A DNA stretch of 64,000 bases. Source: Rhodococcoides corynebacterioides (lineage in GTDB: Bacteria > Actinomycetota > Actinomycetes > Mycobacteriales > Mycobacteriaceae). Numbering within the stretch: position 1 is the first letter of the stretch; every line of letters begins with the position of its first letter. Below are positions 1-7,933 of this stretch, piece after piece. Location of the stretch: assembly GCF_019834675.1 (NCBI RefSeq), contig NZ_JABUBU010000002.1, positions 62,001 to 126,000 of the forward strand, written 5' to 3'. A model generated the notes under the pieces. The model was given only the letters and a program-made list of their open reading frames with translations, was not told the DNA's origin and made no database searches. Both the position numbers and the translations under genes were made by a program.

Positions 1-450
1 GTGCGGCAGATGTGGAGCGACGACGACGGGCCCTACCGCGGCGCCCACTACACGCTCGAGGAGACCATCTGCGAACCCCGACCGTTGCAGTCGCCGGCAC
101 CGCCGATCATGGTCGGCGGGTCCGGGGAGAAGAAGACGCTTGCGTTCGTGGCGCGGTACGCCTCGCTGTGCAACCTGTTCGCTGCCGACACCGAGACCGT
201 GGCCCACAAGCTCGAGGTGCTGCGCGGGCACTGCGAGCGGGAGGGACGCGATCCCGCCGAGATCGAGAAGACCATCATCTCCTCGCTCGACCCCGTCGCC
301 GACCGGGACGGATTCCTGCGGGAGATGGAGACCTACGCCGCGATGGGAATCGACACGGTCTGTCTGAACCCGCACGGCGACGACCCCGCCGGGTGGGCCC
401 GTGCCGCGACGGCCGCCGCCGTCACGCCGCTCGCCGAGATGGGGAACTGA
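1..450 (+). CDS. LLM-class F420-dependent oxidoreductase, 3' part
   Basis: The frame is open from base 1, so the start lies before the window and about 149 C-terminal residues are visible. The segment with PPIMVGGSGEKKTLAFVARYA, followed by a helical region and an AxMGID motif, is the typical C-terminal half of luciferase-like (TIM-barrel) flavin/F420 monooxygenase-family proteins. These usually use reduced F420 or FMN to oxidise or reduce small substrates in the cytosol. The substrate cannot be read from the sequence. The stop ends 1 base before the ATG of the following SDR, so the two are probably co-transcribed. Confidence 0.85.
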   Translation: MRQMWSDDDGPYRGAHYTLEETICEPRPLQSPAPPIMVGGSGEKKTLAFVARYASLCNLFAADTETVAHKLEVLRGHCEREGRDPAEIEKTIISSLDPVADRDGFLREMETYAAMGIDTVCLNPHGDDPAGWARAATAAAVTPLAEMGN

Positions 451-451
451 C

Positions 452-1129
452 ATGGACCCGAACGGCAAGCACTTCCTGGTGGTGGGTGCGTCCGGTGCAC
501 TCGGATCGCGCATCGCCCGTCGGCTGATCGCGGCGGGCGCGTCCGTGTCCCTCGCGGGCCGGGACGCCGACCGACTCGCCGAGGTGGGCGGCGACGACGC
601 CCGCGTGCTCACCGGCGACCTGATCGATCCGACCGTGCCGGCCCGGTGGGTGGCCGAGGCCGCCGAGCACGGCGGACACCTCGACGGGGTGGTCATCGCG
701 TCCGGCGTGGTCGCGTTCGGTCCCGCCGCCGAGGTCGACGACGACACGGTGGACGACCTGCTCCTGGTCAACCTCCTCGGTCCGCTGCGGCTGGTCCGGG
801 CCGCGCTGGGCACGGTGGAACAGGGTGGTGTGGTGGTCAACCTCGGTGCCGTCGTGGCCGAGAAGCCGGTGGGCGGCATGGCCGCCTACAGCGCGTCCAA
901 GGCCGGCATCGGCGCGTTCCTCGCCGCGGCGCGGCCCGAGGCCCGACGCCGCAAGATCCGTATCGTCGACGTCCGGCCTCCGCACACCGAGACGGGCCTG
1001 GCGACCCGGCCGGTGGCGGGTGAGGCGCCGCGGATGCCGGAGGGTCTCGATCCCGACGTCGTGGCCGACCGCATCGTCGCCGCGATCACCGACGACGAGA
1101 CCGACGTGCCGTCGACCGAGTTCGGCTGA
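452..1129 (+). CDS. SDR-family oxidoreductase lacking the catalytic Ser
   Basis: A protein of 225 residues with the Rossmann nucleotide motif VGASGALG near residues 11-18 and a YSASK active-site motif (Tyr146, Lys150), so a classical short-chain dehydrogenase fold binding NAD(P)H. The position where the family's catalytic Ser normally sits (about 13 residues before Tyr) reads Ala in the stretch VVNLGAVVAE. Activity may therefore be altered. I chose the ATG at 452 because it directly follows the stop of the upstream luciferase-like gene and the Rossmann strand starts a few residues later. It is probably the second gene of that operon; the substrate is unknown. Confidence 0.85.
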   Translation: MDPNGKHFLVVGASGALGSRIARRLIAAGASVSLAGRDADRLAEVGGDDARVLTGDLIDPTVPARWVAEAAEHGGHLDGVVIASGVVAFGPAAEVDDDTVDDLLLVNLLGPLRLVRAALGTVEQGGVVVNLGAVVAEKPVGGMAAYSASKAGIGAFLAAARPEARRRKIRIVDVRPPHTETGLATRPVAGEAPRMPEGLDPDVVADRIVAAITDDETDVPSTEFG

Positions 1130-1158
1130 ACCAGCTACAACGCACCGCGCCGTCCACA

Positions 1159-2166
1159 TCAGGGCGCACCGCGCCGTCGCACGTCCGTCGGCGTCCGACC
1201 CCACCAGCGCCGACAGGCGCGCGTGAAGGTCGACTGCTCGGCCAGCCCCACGGCGGCGGCGATCTGGGTCATCGGCAGGTCGGTGGTGGTGAGGTAGCGG
1301 CGGGCCTCGTCGCGTCGGGCGTCGTCCAGGATCGCGCCGAAGGAGGTGTCCTCCGCGGCCAGGCGCCGTTGCAGAGTCCGCGGATGCATCGACAGCAGAT
1401 GCGCGGCGCCCGACACCGTCGGCACGCCCGTGCCGAGGGACTGCGCGACGATGGCGCGCACCCGCGGTGACACCTCGGGTCCCGCGCCCGGCCCGGACTG
1501 GGCGAGAAACGCCAGCGCCAGGCGCCGCAGCGCGTCGTCCCCGCCGTGGAGGGGCCGGGCGGCCAGCGTGGCCGGAACCCGGAGCATGGCCGCGGCGCGC
1601 CCGGGTCGGACGGCCACGCCGAAGAAGCGCTCGTACACGGCCACGGGTGCGGGCGGGTCGTAGGGCAGTTCCACCGACCGCAGCCCGTACGGTCCGCCGA
1701 CCAGAGCGATCGTGGCCCGGTGCAGGAAGCCCAGGCCGAGGTCGGTTCCCTGGATGGGGGCGATCACGCCCGGCCGGGTGCCGTAGCGCAGGGCCACCAC
1801 GCCCGGCGCGCCGTAGGGATCGTCCTCCACGGCGAGCGAGAGCGACTGGGCGTGGACGAAGAGGTACCGCTCGGTGCACTCGAGCGCCTCGCCGACGGTC
1901 GACGAGTTCTGGATGGCCAGGGCGAGCGGCCCCAGCATGCCGAGGTCCTGTCGGCGGGCGATCCGCAGCCCGAGGTCGGGGCAGTCGAGCGCCTCGGCCG
2001 CCACCTCCAGCGTGGCCGCCATGGCGACGTCCTCGACCAGCAGATCGTCGGCGTCCAGCGCGGCCACCGGCAGGCCGGCCGTGCGGGCGAAGTCCTCGGC
2101 GTCGCCGCCCAGTTCCGCGACCGCGGCCCGGAATCCGCGCAGTCCGGCCGATCTGATGGCGGGCAT
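1159..2166 (-). CDS. AraC-family transcriptional regulator
   Basis: A 335-residue protein with an N-terminal ligand-sensing region of the type found in AraC regulators with an arabinose-binding-like domain (Arabinose_bd). The C-terminal AraC double helix-turn-helix includes MHPRTLQRRLAAEDTSF and DLPMTQIAAAVGLAEQSTFTRACRRWWG. It is transcribed divergently from the monooxygenase at 2237, with about 70 bases between starts, so it very probably controls that gene. The ATG at 2166 (MPAIRS) is preferred over an upstream in-frame start, because the extra 74 residues would run into the monooxygenase coding region. Confidence 0.88.
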   Translation of the reverse strand: MPAIRSAGLRGFRAAVAELGGDAEDFARTAGLPVAALDADDLLVEDVAMAATLEVAAEALDCPDLGLRIARRQDLGMLGPLALAIQNSSTVGEALECTERYLFVHAQSLSLAVEDDPYGAPGVVALRYGTRPGVIAPIQGTDLGLGFLHRATIALVGGPYGLRSVELPYDPPAPVAVYERFFGVAVRPGRAAAMLRVPATLAARPLHGGDDALRRLALAFLAQSGPGAGPEVSPRVRAIVAQSLGTGVPTVSGAAHLLSMHPRTLQRRLAAEDTSFGAILDDARRDEARRYLTTTDLPMTQIAAAVGLAEQSTFTRACRRWWGRTPTDVRRRGAP

Positions 2167-2236
2167 GTCGCACAGAGTCAAGGAGTTGTCGTCCGAAGTC
2201 AAGCGTCGGCGGCGGCCGGCCGGAACACTGGACGGC

Positions 2237-3745
2237 ATGACCTCCACCGAGCGCGATCTCGCCCGCCACCTCGATGTCGTCGTCGTCGGGGCCGGACTGT
2301 CCGGCGTCGGCGCAGGATATCGGCTGTCCACCGAGCATCCGGAGAAGTCCTTCGCGATCCTCGAGGCCCGCCACGCCATCGGCGGCACCTGGGATCTCTT
2401 CCGTTACCCCGGGGTGCGGTCGGACTCCGACATGTACACCCTCGGGTACCAGTTCAAGCCCTGGCGTGACGCGAAGTCCATCGCGGACGGCGCGTCGATC
2501 CTCGACTACATCCACGAGACCGCCCGCGAGTTCGGCATCGACCGGCACATCCGCTTCGGCACCAAGGTGGTCGGCGCGAACTTCTCCACGGCGGACTCGC
2601 GGTGGACCCTCGACCTCGAGATCACCGACGAGCAGGGCACCACCCGGTCGGACACGCTGACCTGCACATTCCTCTACAGCTGCGCCGGGTACTACGACTA
2701 CGACAAGGGCTACGACCCCGACATCCCGGGGCTGGACACCTTCGCCGGAGACGTGGTGCATCCACAGTTCTGGCCGGAGGACCTCGACTGGACGGGCAAG
2801 CGGGTGGTGGTCATCGGCAGCGGTGCCACCGCGGTGACCCTGGTGCCGTCCATGGCCCCCGACGCCGAGCACGTCACCATGCTTCAGCGCAGCCCCACGT
2901 GGATCAGCGCCGTCCCCGGCCGGGACAAGCGCGCCGACACGCTGCGCAAGTATTTGCCGGCTCAGTTGGCGCACACCGTCATTCGCCTCAAGAACATCGC
3001 CTTCTCGACGGCGTTCTACCAGTTCTGCCGCCGTCGCCCGCAGGCGGCGAGGAAGCTGCTGACCAACCTCTCGACCCGGATCCTGAAGGACGAGACGCTG
3101 GTCGCCGAGCACTTCACCCCCGACTACAACCCCTGGGATCAGCGCCTGTGCGCGGTGCCCGACGCCGATCTGTTCCGGGCGATGAAGAAGGGGAAGGCGT
3201 CGGTGGTCACCGACCGCATCGAGCGGGTCGAGGCCGACGGCATTCGGCTGGTGTCGGGAACGACGCTGCCGGCGGACATCGTGATCACCGCGACGGGCCT
3301 GCAGCTCCTGGCGTTCGGCGGCATCGAACTGCGCGTCGACGACGTGCCGGTGACGCTGTCCGAGCAGTTCGTCTGGCAGGGCGCGATGATGACGGGAGTG
3401 CCGAACTTCGCGATCTGCATCGGCTACACCAACGCGTCGTGGACGCTGCGCGCCGACATCACCCACCGGTTGGTGTGCCGGGTGCTCGACTTCATGGACA
3501 AGCGCGGGTTCGGCGCCGTGGTGCCCACCCCGGACGGCCCACTCGAGGAGCGGCCTTTGCTCGACCTGCAGTCCGGCTACGTCCAGCGCTCGATCGACGC
3601 GTTCCCGCGTCAGGGCGATCGCGGTCCGTGGCAGGTGCGGCAGAACTACGTGCTCGACAGCCTCACCACATTGCGGGGAGATCTGAGCAGGACGCTGAAG
3701 GGAACGCCGCGTCGCGAGCGCGTGGGAGCGTCAACCAGTAGTTGA
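2237..3745 (+). CDS. Baeyer-Villiger-type flavin monooxygenase
   Basis: A 502-residue flavoprotein. The FAD Rossmann motif GAGLSGVGAG is at residues 18-27. The Baeyer-Villiger fingerprint FxGxxxHxxxWP appears as FAGDVVHPQFWP, followed by the NADPH-binding motif VVVIGSGATAV. These are the hallmarks of class B monooxygenases such as EthA, which insert oxygen next to ketones or oxidise sulfur or nitrogen with NADPH. It is divergent from an AraC regulator, a common arrangement for inducible catabolic monooxygenases. Its TGA lies inside the left arm of a palindromic operator belonging to the next gene. The substrate is unknown. Confidence 0.92.
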   Translation: MTSTERDLARHLDVVVVGAGLSGVGAGYRLSTEHPEKSFAILEARHAIGGTWDLFRYPGVRSDSDMYTLGYQFKPWRDAKSIADGASILDYIHETAREFGIDRHIRFGTKVVGANFSTADSRWTLDLEITDEQGTTRSDTLTCTFLYSCAGYYDYDKGYDPDIPGLDTFAGDVVHPQFWPEDLDWTGKRVVVIGSGATAVTLVPSMAPDAEHVTMLQRSPTWISAVPGRDKRADTLRKYLPAQLAHTVIRLKNIAFSTAFYQFCRRRPQAARKLLTNLSTRILKDETLVAEHFTPDYNPWDQRLCAVPDADLFRAMKKGKASVVTDRIERVEADGIRLVSGTTLPADIVITATGLQLLAFGGIELRVDDVPVTLSEQFVWQGAMMTGVPNFAICIGYTNASWTLRADITHRLVCRVLDFMDKRGFGAVVPTPDGPLEERPLLDLQSGYVQRSIDAFPRQGDRGPWQVRQNYVLDSLTTLRGDLSRTLKGTPRRERVGASTSS

Positions 3746-3776
3746 CGGTAGCGAGTCGTCAACTTATCGTTGACGC
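3730..3776 (+). promoter_or_regulatory. Twin-palindrome operator over a leaderless promoter
   Basis: Two identical-arm palindromes GTCAAC-N5-GTTGAC lie at 3730-3746 and 3758-3774, with centres 28 bases apart. A -35-like TTGACG (3742-3747) sits in the right arm of the first. A -10-like TATCGT (3765-3770), 17 bases on, sits inside the second. Transcription would start about 7 bases later, at the ATG at 3777, and no Shine-Dalgarno fits there. A repressor on these sites would occlude both promoter elements. Confidence 0.72.
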
Positions 3777-4499
3777 ATGACGACTCCGACTCCGGTCACC
3801 GACGTACGCCTCGACGATCTGATCCGGGCGATCACGTCGACCCACCCCGACACGCTCGACCGACTGAGCAACGCCATGGTGCTGGCGGACCACCTCGGCG
3901 AGGTGGCCGATCACCTGATCGGTCACTTCGTCGACCAGGCACGACGGTCCGGCGCCTCGTGGGCGGACATCGGCAGGAGCATGGGCGTGACCAAGCAGGC
4001 CGCGCAGAAGAAGTTCGTCCCGAAGGCGCCGGACGAGAAGCCGATGGACGCGAGCCAGGGCTTCGGCCGCTTCACGCCGCGGGCGCGCAACGTGGTGGTC
4101 GTGTCGCAGAACGAGGCGCACCGGCTCGGATCGACCGAGATCTCGCCGGCGCACCTCGTGCTCGGGCTGCTCGCGGAACCGGACTCACTGGGCTACCGGT
4201 TCCTGTGTGGCGGGGGGCAGTCGGCGGACGCGATCCGCGACGCCGCCCTCGCGGCGGCCGAGCCGACCGTGGATCGCGACGCGGACCGCGGGCCGTTGAT
4301 CCCCTTCGACGCCGCGGCCAAGAAGGCTCTGGAACTCACCTTCCGCGAAGCGCTGCGGCTCGGACACGACTACGTGGGCACCGAGCACATCCTGCTCGCG
4401 CTCCTGGAGAACGAGAACGGCGACGGTCTGCTCGCGTCGCTGGGCGTGGAGAAGGCGCGGGTGGAAGCCGACCTGGTCGCCGCTCTCGACCTCTCCTGA
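3777..4499 (+). CDS. Clp N-terminal domain protein with helix-turn-helix
   Basis: A 240-residue protein without an ATPase module. Residues about 45-80 (SGASWADIGRSMGVTKQAAQ) form a helix-turn-helix. Residues about 95-240 contain two Clp-N-type repeats, each built around ARNVVVVSQNEAHRLG and ALELTFREALRLGHDYVGTEHILLALL, the substrate/adaptor-binding fold of ClpA/ClpC N-domains. Known relatives are small actinobacterial Clp-N proteins of unclear role. The HTH plus the twin palindrome immediately upstream suggests a DNA-binding autoregulator, possibly responding to Clp clients. The start follows from the leaderless promoter. Confidence 0.85.
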   Translation: MTTPTPVTDVRLDDLIRAITSTHPDTLDRLSNAMVLADHLGEVADHLIGHFVDQARRSGASWADIGRSMGVTKQAAQKKFVPKAPDEKPMDASQGFGRFTPRARNVVVVSQNEAHRLGSTEISPAHLVLGLLAEPDSLGYRFLCGGGQSADAIRDAALAAAEPTVDRDADRGPLIPFDAAAKKALELTFREALRLGHDYVGTEHILLALLENENGDGLLASLGVEKARVEADLVAALDLS

Positions 4500-4500
4500 C

Positions 4501-5325
4501 TCACATGCCGCGGCGCATGACCGCGTAGTACGACGCCGGGAACAGCCGGGCGAGGGCGTCCACGCTGAACGCGCTGGCCGCGATGAGCACGCGCCCCTTG
4601 CGCTTCTCGACGCCGTCGAGGATGCGCAGGGCCGCCTTGTCGGCGGGGTAGGTCAGGAGTCGCGCGAAGGTGGCCTTGCCGTCGGCGATCTCCTTCTCGG
4701 TGGCGCCGGCCGCGCTGCCGGCGGTCTCGGCGATGCGCGTCTTGATGCCGCCGGGGTGGACGGACGTGACGCCGATGTGCCCGGCCAGCTCGTGACGGAG
4801 GCTCTCGGTGAACCCGCGGATCGCGAACTTGCTCGAGGAGTAGGCCGACTGTCCGGGCGGGGCCACGATGCCGAAGAGCGACGAGATGTTCACGATGTGC
4901 GCGCCGTGGGACCGTCGCAGGGTGGGCAGCAGGCGTCGGGTGATGTCCACGGGTGCCGTGAAGTTGATGGTCATCACGGCGTCGAAGTCCTTGGCGCTGA
5001 GTTGCTCGAACGAGCCGCCGAACGCGATGCCGGCGTTGTTGATCAGCAGATCGATGCGGGGGTGGCGCTCGAGGACGTCGTCGAGCACCACGCCGAGGGA
5101 ATCGAGATCGGACAGGTCGGCCACGACCGCGTCGACGGACCGCCCGGGCGACTGTGCGCGCAGCGCCTTCTCGACGTCGGCGAGACGCTCGCCGTCGCGA
5201 TCGAGGATCACCAGATCCGTTCCGCGACGGGCCAACTCGTAGGCCATCTGCTCACCCATGCCGCTGGCGGCGCCGGTGACCAGCGCGACGGAGCCGGGGA
5301 AACGGAACGGGGGCAACTTCGGCAC
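4501..5325 (-). CDS. SDR-family NAD(P)-dependent oxidoreductase
   Basis: A 274-residue short-chain dehydrogenase with all family landmarks: TGAASGMG (17-24), NNAG (96-99), catalytic Ser149 in VNISS, Tyr162 and Lys166 in YSSSK. It resembles the acetoin-reductase/DltE-like SDRs common in mycolate-containing actinobacteria; the substrate cannot be assigned. The start is GTG (first residues MPKLPPFRFPG). It is convergent with the Clp-N gene, whose stop lies one base away, and divergent from the SRPBCC gene. Confidence 0.9.
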   Translation of the reverse strand: MPKLPPFRFPGSVALVTGAASGMGEQMAYELARRGTDLVILDRDGERLADVEKALRAQSPGRSVDAVVADLSDLDSLGVVLDDVLERHPRIDLLINNAGIAFGGSFEQLSAKDFDAVMTINFTAPVDITRRLLPTLRRSHGAHIVNISSLFGIVAPPGQSAYSSSKFAIRGFTESLRHELAGHIGVTSVHPGGIKTRIAETAGSAAGATEKEIADGKATFARLLTYPADKAALRILDGVEKRKGRVLIAASAFSVDALARLFPASYYAVMRRGM

Positions 5326-5427
5326 GAGCTCTCCTGACGATCGACGACGACACGGTGCGACACCCGAGACTGCCGGACGGCTCGGTCGCGTTCTTGACTC
5401 TGGGCGACAACCGCCTACGCTCCGGTC

Positions 5428-5922
5428 ATGACGTCACCCGCCGGCCCCGCGCTCGCCTCCGGATCGACCACCGTGCGGGTCGACCCCGACGCGGTGTACG
5501 CGCTGGTCACCGACCTGGCGGGACTGGCGTCCGTCGCCGTCGAGGCCGAGTCGATGGAGTGGGTCGCCGGGACCGAGGCGAGCCCCGGCGCCGTCTTCCG
5601 CGGGCGCAACCGCAACGGACTGCGCCGGTGGTCGACCCGCTGCACCGTCACCGAGGCGACCCCGGGGCGGGCCTTCGCCTTCGACGTGGACTACGGCCCC
5701 CGCGGCGTCGTGCCGATCGCGCACTGGCGCTACGACGTCGAGGCCGCGTCCGACGGCGGCACTCTGGTCACCGAGCGGATGTGGGACCGGCGGCCGTCGT
5801 GGTTCGTCGGGCTCGGCGGCCTCGCGACCGGCGTGCGGGACCGGCGTGCGGGCAACACCGCCAACATCGAGGCGACGCTCGATCGCCTCCGGGTTGTCCT
5901 CGAGCGCGGCGGGGCACACTGA
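5428..5922 (+). CDS. SRPBCC-family protein
   Basis: A 164-residue protein with the START/SRPBCC pattern: an N-terminal strand (STTVRVDPDAVYALVTDLAGLASVAVEAESMEWV), a central beta-sheet rich in Trp/Arg turns and a long C-terminal helix (NIEATLDRLRVVLERGG). Such helix-grip proteins bind hydrophobic ligands and include polyketide cyclase-like and stress proteins. The luciferase-like gene begins 5 bases after its stop, so the two form an operon. The ligand is unknown. Confidence 0.82.
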   Translation: MTSPAGPALASGSTTVRVDPDAVYALVTDLAGLASVAVEAESMEWVAGTEASPGAVFRGRNRNGLRRWSTRCTVTEATPGRAFAFDVDYGPRGVVPIAHWRYDVEAASDGGTLVTERMWDRRPSWFVGLGGLATGVRDRRAGNTANIEATLDRLRVVLERGGAH

Positions 5923-5927
5923 CGTCC

Positions 5928-6845
5928 ATGACGACACCGGACCATCGCCCCACCATCGGACTCTGGACCGGCACGCTCGACGGCGTCCCGGCACGACAGG
6001 CGCAGGACACGGCGCGCGAGATCGAGGCGCAGGGATGGCAGTCCCTGTGGTTCGGCGAGGCCTACGGGCGCGAGGCGCTCACCGCGGCCCAGCTCTACCT
6101 GTCGGCGACCGAGCGACTCGAGGTGGGGACCGGGATCGCCAGCATCTACGCGCGGGACGCCGTGGCCACCGCGTCGGCGTCCCGCACCCTGCACGCGACG
6201 TCGGGCGGTCGGTTCGTCCTCGGGCTCGGCGTCTCGCACGCGCCGCTGGTCGAACGGATGCGCGGCCACCAGTACGGCAAGCCCGTCGCGGCGATGCGGG
6301 ACTACCTGGACGCGCTCGATGCGGCGCCGGCCGCCGTGGCGGGGGAGGAGACGAACGCCCCGCGGGTCCTGGCGGCGCTCGGCCCGAAGATGCTCGAACT
6401 CTCGCGCGACCGGACCGCCGGCGCGCACCCGTACCTCGTGACGCCCGAGCACACGGCGACGGCGCGCGAGATCCTGGACGCCGGGCACGCGGATCGGCCG
6501 CGGTTGATCGTCGAGCAGGCTGCCGTGGTGGACCCGGCGGCGGACGCCGACGAGAGCGTCTGGAGCGAGCGCGCGCACGCGCATCTGAACATCTACACCG
6601 GGCTGCCGAACTATAGGAACAACTGGGCGCGACTGGGTTTCGGTGAGGAGGACTTCGTGCGCGGGGGCAGCGACCGCCTGGCCGACGCCATGGTCACCCG
6701 CGGGCTCGAGGCCACCGTGCGCCGGGTGCGCGAGCACCTCGACGCGGGGGCGACGACCGTCCTGGTGCAAGTGTTGGGGGAGTCGATGGCCGTGCCGCCG
6801 ATCGACGACTGGCGGCGGTTGGCCACCGAACTCGAGATCGGATAG
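5928..6845 (+). CDS. LLM-class F420-dependent oxidoreductase
   Basis: A 305-residue luciferase-like protein: GLWTGTLDGVPARQAQDTAREIEAQGWQSLWFGE at the start, then LEVGTGIASIYARDA and GGRFVLGLGVSHAPLVE. These are the landmarks of F420-dependent oxidoreductases of the TIGR03620-type group. The expected activity is F420H2-dependent reduction or oxidation in the cytosol. The ATG at 5928 lies 5 bases after the SRPBCC stop. Confidence 0.87.
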   Translation: MTTPDHRPTIGLWTGTLDGVPARQAQDTAREIEAQGWQSLWFGEAYGREALTAAQLYLSATERLEVGTGIASIYARDAVATASASRTLHATSGGRFVLGLGVSHAPLVERMRGHQYGKPVAAMRDYLDALDAAPAAVAGEETNAPRVLAALGPKMLELSRDRTAGAHPYLVTPEHTATAREILDAGHADRPRLIVEQAAVVDPAADADESVWSERAHAHLNIYTGLPNYRNNWARLGFGEEDFVRGGSDRLADAMVTRGLEATVRRVREHLDAGATTVLVQVLGESMAVPPIDDWRRLATELEIG

Positions 6846-6871
6846 GGACCGACACCGACGCGTCGGGGGCA

Positions 6872-6890
6872 TGAGGTTAGCCTTACCTCG
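6872..6890 (+). promoter_or_regulatory. IdeR/DmdR-type iron box
   Basis: TGAGGTTAGCCTTACCTCG is a 19-base interrupted palindrome matching the actinobacterial IdeR consensus TTAGGTTAGSCTWACCTAA at most positions. It lies 30 bases before the start of an iron-siderophore binding lipoprotein, so iron repression is expected. Confidence 0.85.
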
Positions 6891-6919
6891 ATACCGTCGT
6901 TCCTGTCGAAAGGCCCCCC

Positions 6920-7906
6920 ATGCGCCACACCGTCGCCCTCTCCGCCGCCGCCGCGGTTCTGTTGCTCGGCACCGCTGCGTGCAGCCAGGGCGACGACGGC
7001 GCCCCGGCGGCGTCGTCCGACGGCGCGTTTCCTGCGCAGATCACCGACAAGTTCGGGACGGTCACGGTCGAGTCGGCGCCGGAGCGCGTGGTCACCGCCG
7101 GGTACAACGATCAGGACTTCGCGCTCGCCCTCGGGGTGACGCCGGTGGCCACCCGCGGGTTCACCGGGTACGAGTACCGCACCCGCCCCTGGGCGCAGGA
7201 TCAGCTGGCGGGCACCGACATTCCCGAGGTCGGGAGCGACACACTGGACCTCGAGGGCGTGGCGGCCGCGTCGCCGGATCTCGTCATGGCCACCTACGCC
7301 TACCTCGAACCGTCGCAGTACGAGCAGCTCGGCCGCATCGCCACCACGGTCGGAGACATCCCCGGGGCGGACGGCGCGGAGACGCCGGGGTGGCGCGATC
7401 AGCTCGCGGCCTACGGCACGGCGCTCGGGCGCACGGCCGAGGCGGACGCGGTGCGCGACGAGGTCGAGCAGTCGTTCGCCACGGCCACCACCGAGAACCC
7501 GTCGTTCGCCGGCCGCACCGCCGCCGTGGCGCTGTACCTCGACGGCACCTTCTACATCCTCGAGGCCGGGGATCCCCGCAACCGCTTCTTCACCGATCTC
7601 GGCTTCGTCACGCCGGAGACCACGGGCACGGTGAGCGCGGAGCGCTACGACCTGCTGAACCAGGACACCCTGGTCCTCCTCGGGGTCGACCGCGAGGACG
7701 TCGCGAACGACGCTCTGCTGCAGAGCCTGCCGGTCGTTGCAGAGGACCGCACCGTGTACACCGGGAAGTTCGGGACCGACGTGCCGGCCGCGCTCGGGTT
7801 CGCCTCGCCGCTGTCGCTGCCGTACGCGGTCGACGCTCTGGTGCCGCCGCTGGCGCGCGCGACGGACGACGATCCCGCGACCGTCGTGGGCACCGTCGAA
7901 GGCTGA
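6920..7906 (+). CDS. Iron-siderophore ABC transporter binding lipoprotein
   Basis: A 328-residue periplasmic-binding-type protein. A short signal ends in the lipobox LLGTAAC (Cys21), so it is anchored on the outer face of the membrane. The rest has the FecB/BtuF-type two-lobe pattern with PERVVTAGYNDQDFALALGV, DLEGVAAASPDLVMATYAYLEP and a C-terminal helix. Proteins of this class deliver ferric siderophores to FecCD permeases. No permease or ATPase is adjacent, so it probably uses the importer encoded at 12.9-14.7 kb or one elsewhere. The IdeR box upstream supports an iron role. Confidence 0.9.
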   Translation: MRHTVALSAAAAVLLLGTAACSQGDDGAPAASSDGAFPAQITDKFGTVTVESAPERVVTAGYNDQDFALALGVTPVATRGFTGYEYRTRPWAQDQLAGTDIPEVGSDTLDLEGVAAASPDLVMATYAYLEPSQYEQLGRIATTVGDIPGADGAETPGWRDQLAAYGTALGRTAEADAVRDEVEQSFATATTENPSFAGRTAAVALYLDGTFYILEAGDPRNRFFTDLGFVTPETTGTVSAERYDLLNQDTLVLLGVDREDVANDALLQSLPVVAEDRTVYTGKFGTDVPAALGFASPLSLPYAVDALVPPLARATDDDPATVVGTVEG

Positions 7907-7933
7907 ATCGACATCCCGGGGTAGACAGTCCCC

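Noticed and set aside
422..3466. 1014-residue open frame on the minus strand
   Set aside because: It lies opposite the SDR and monooxygenase genes, is Arg/Gly/His-rich low-information sequence, and results from high-GC codon bias.
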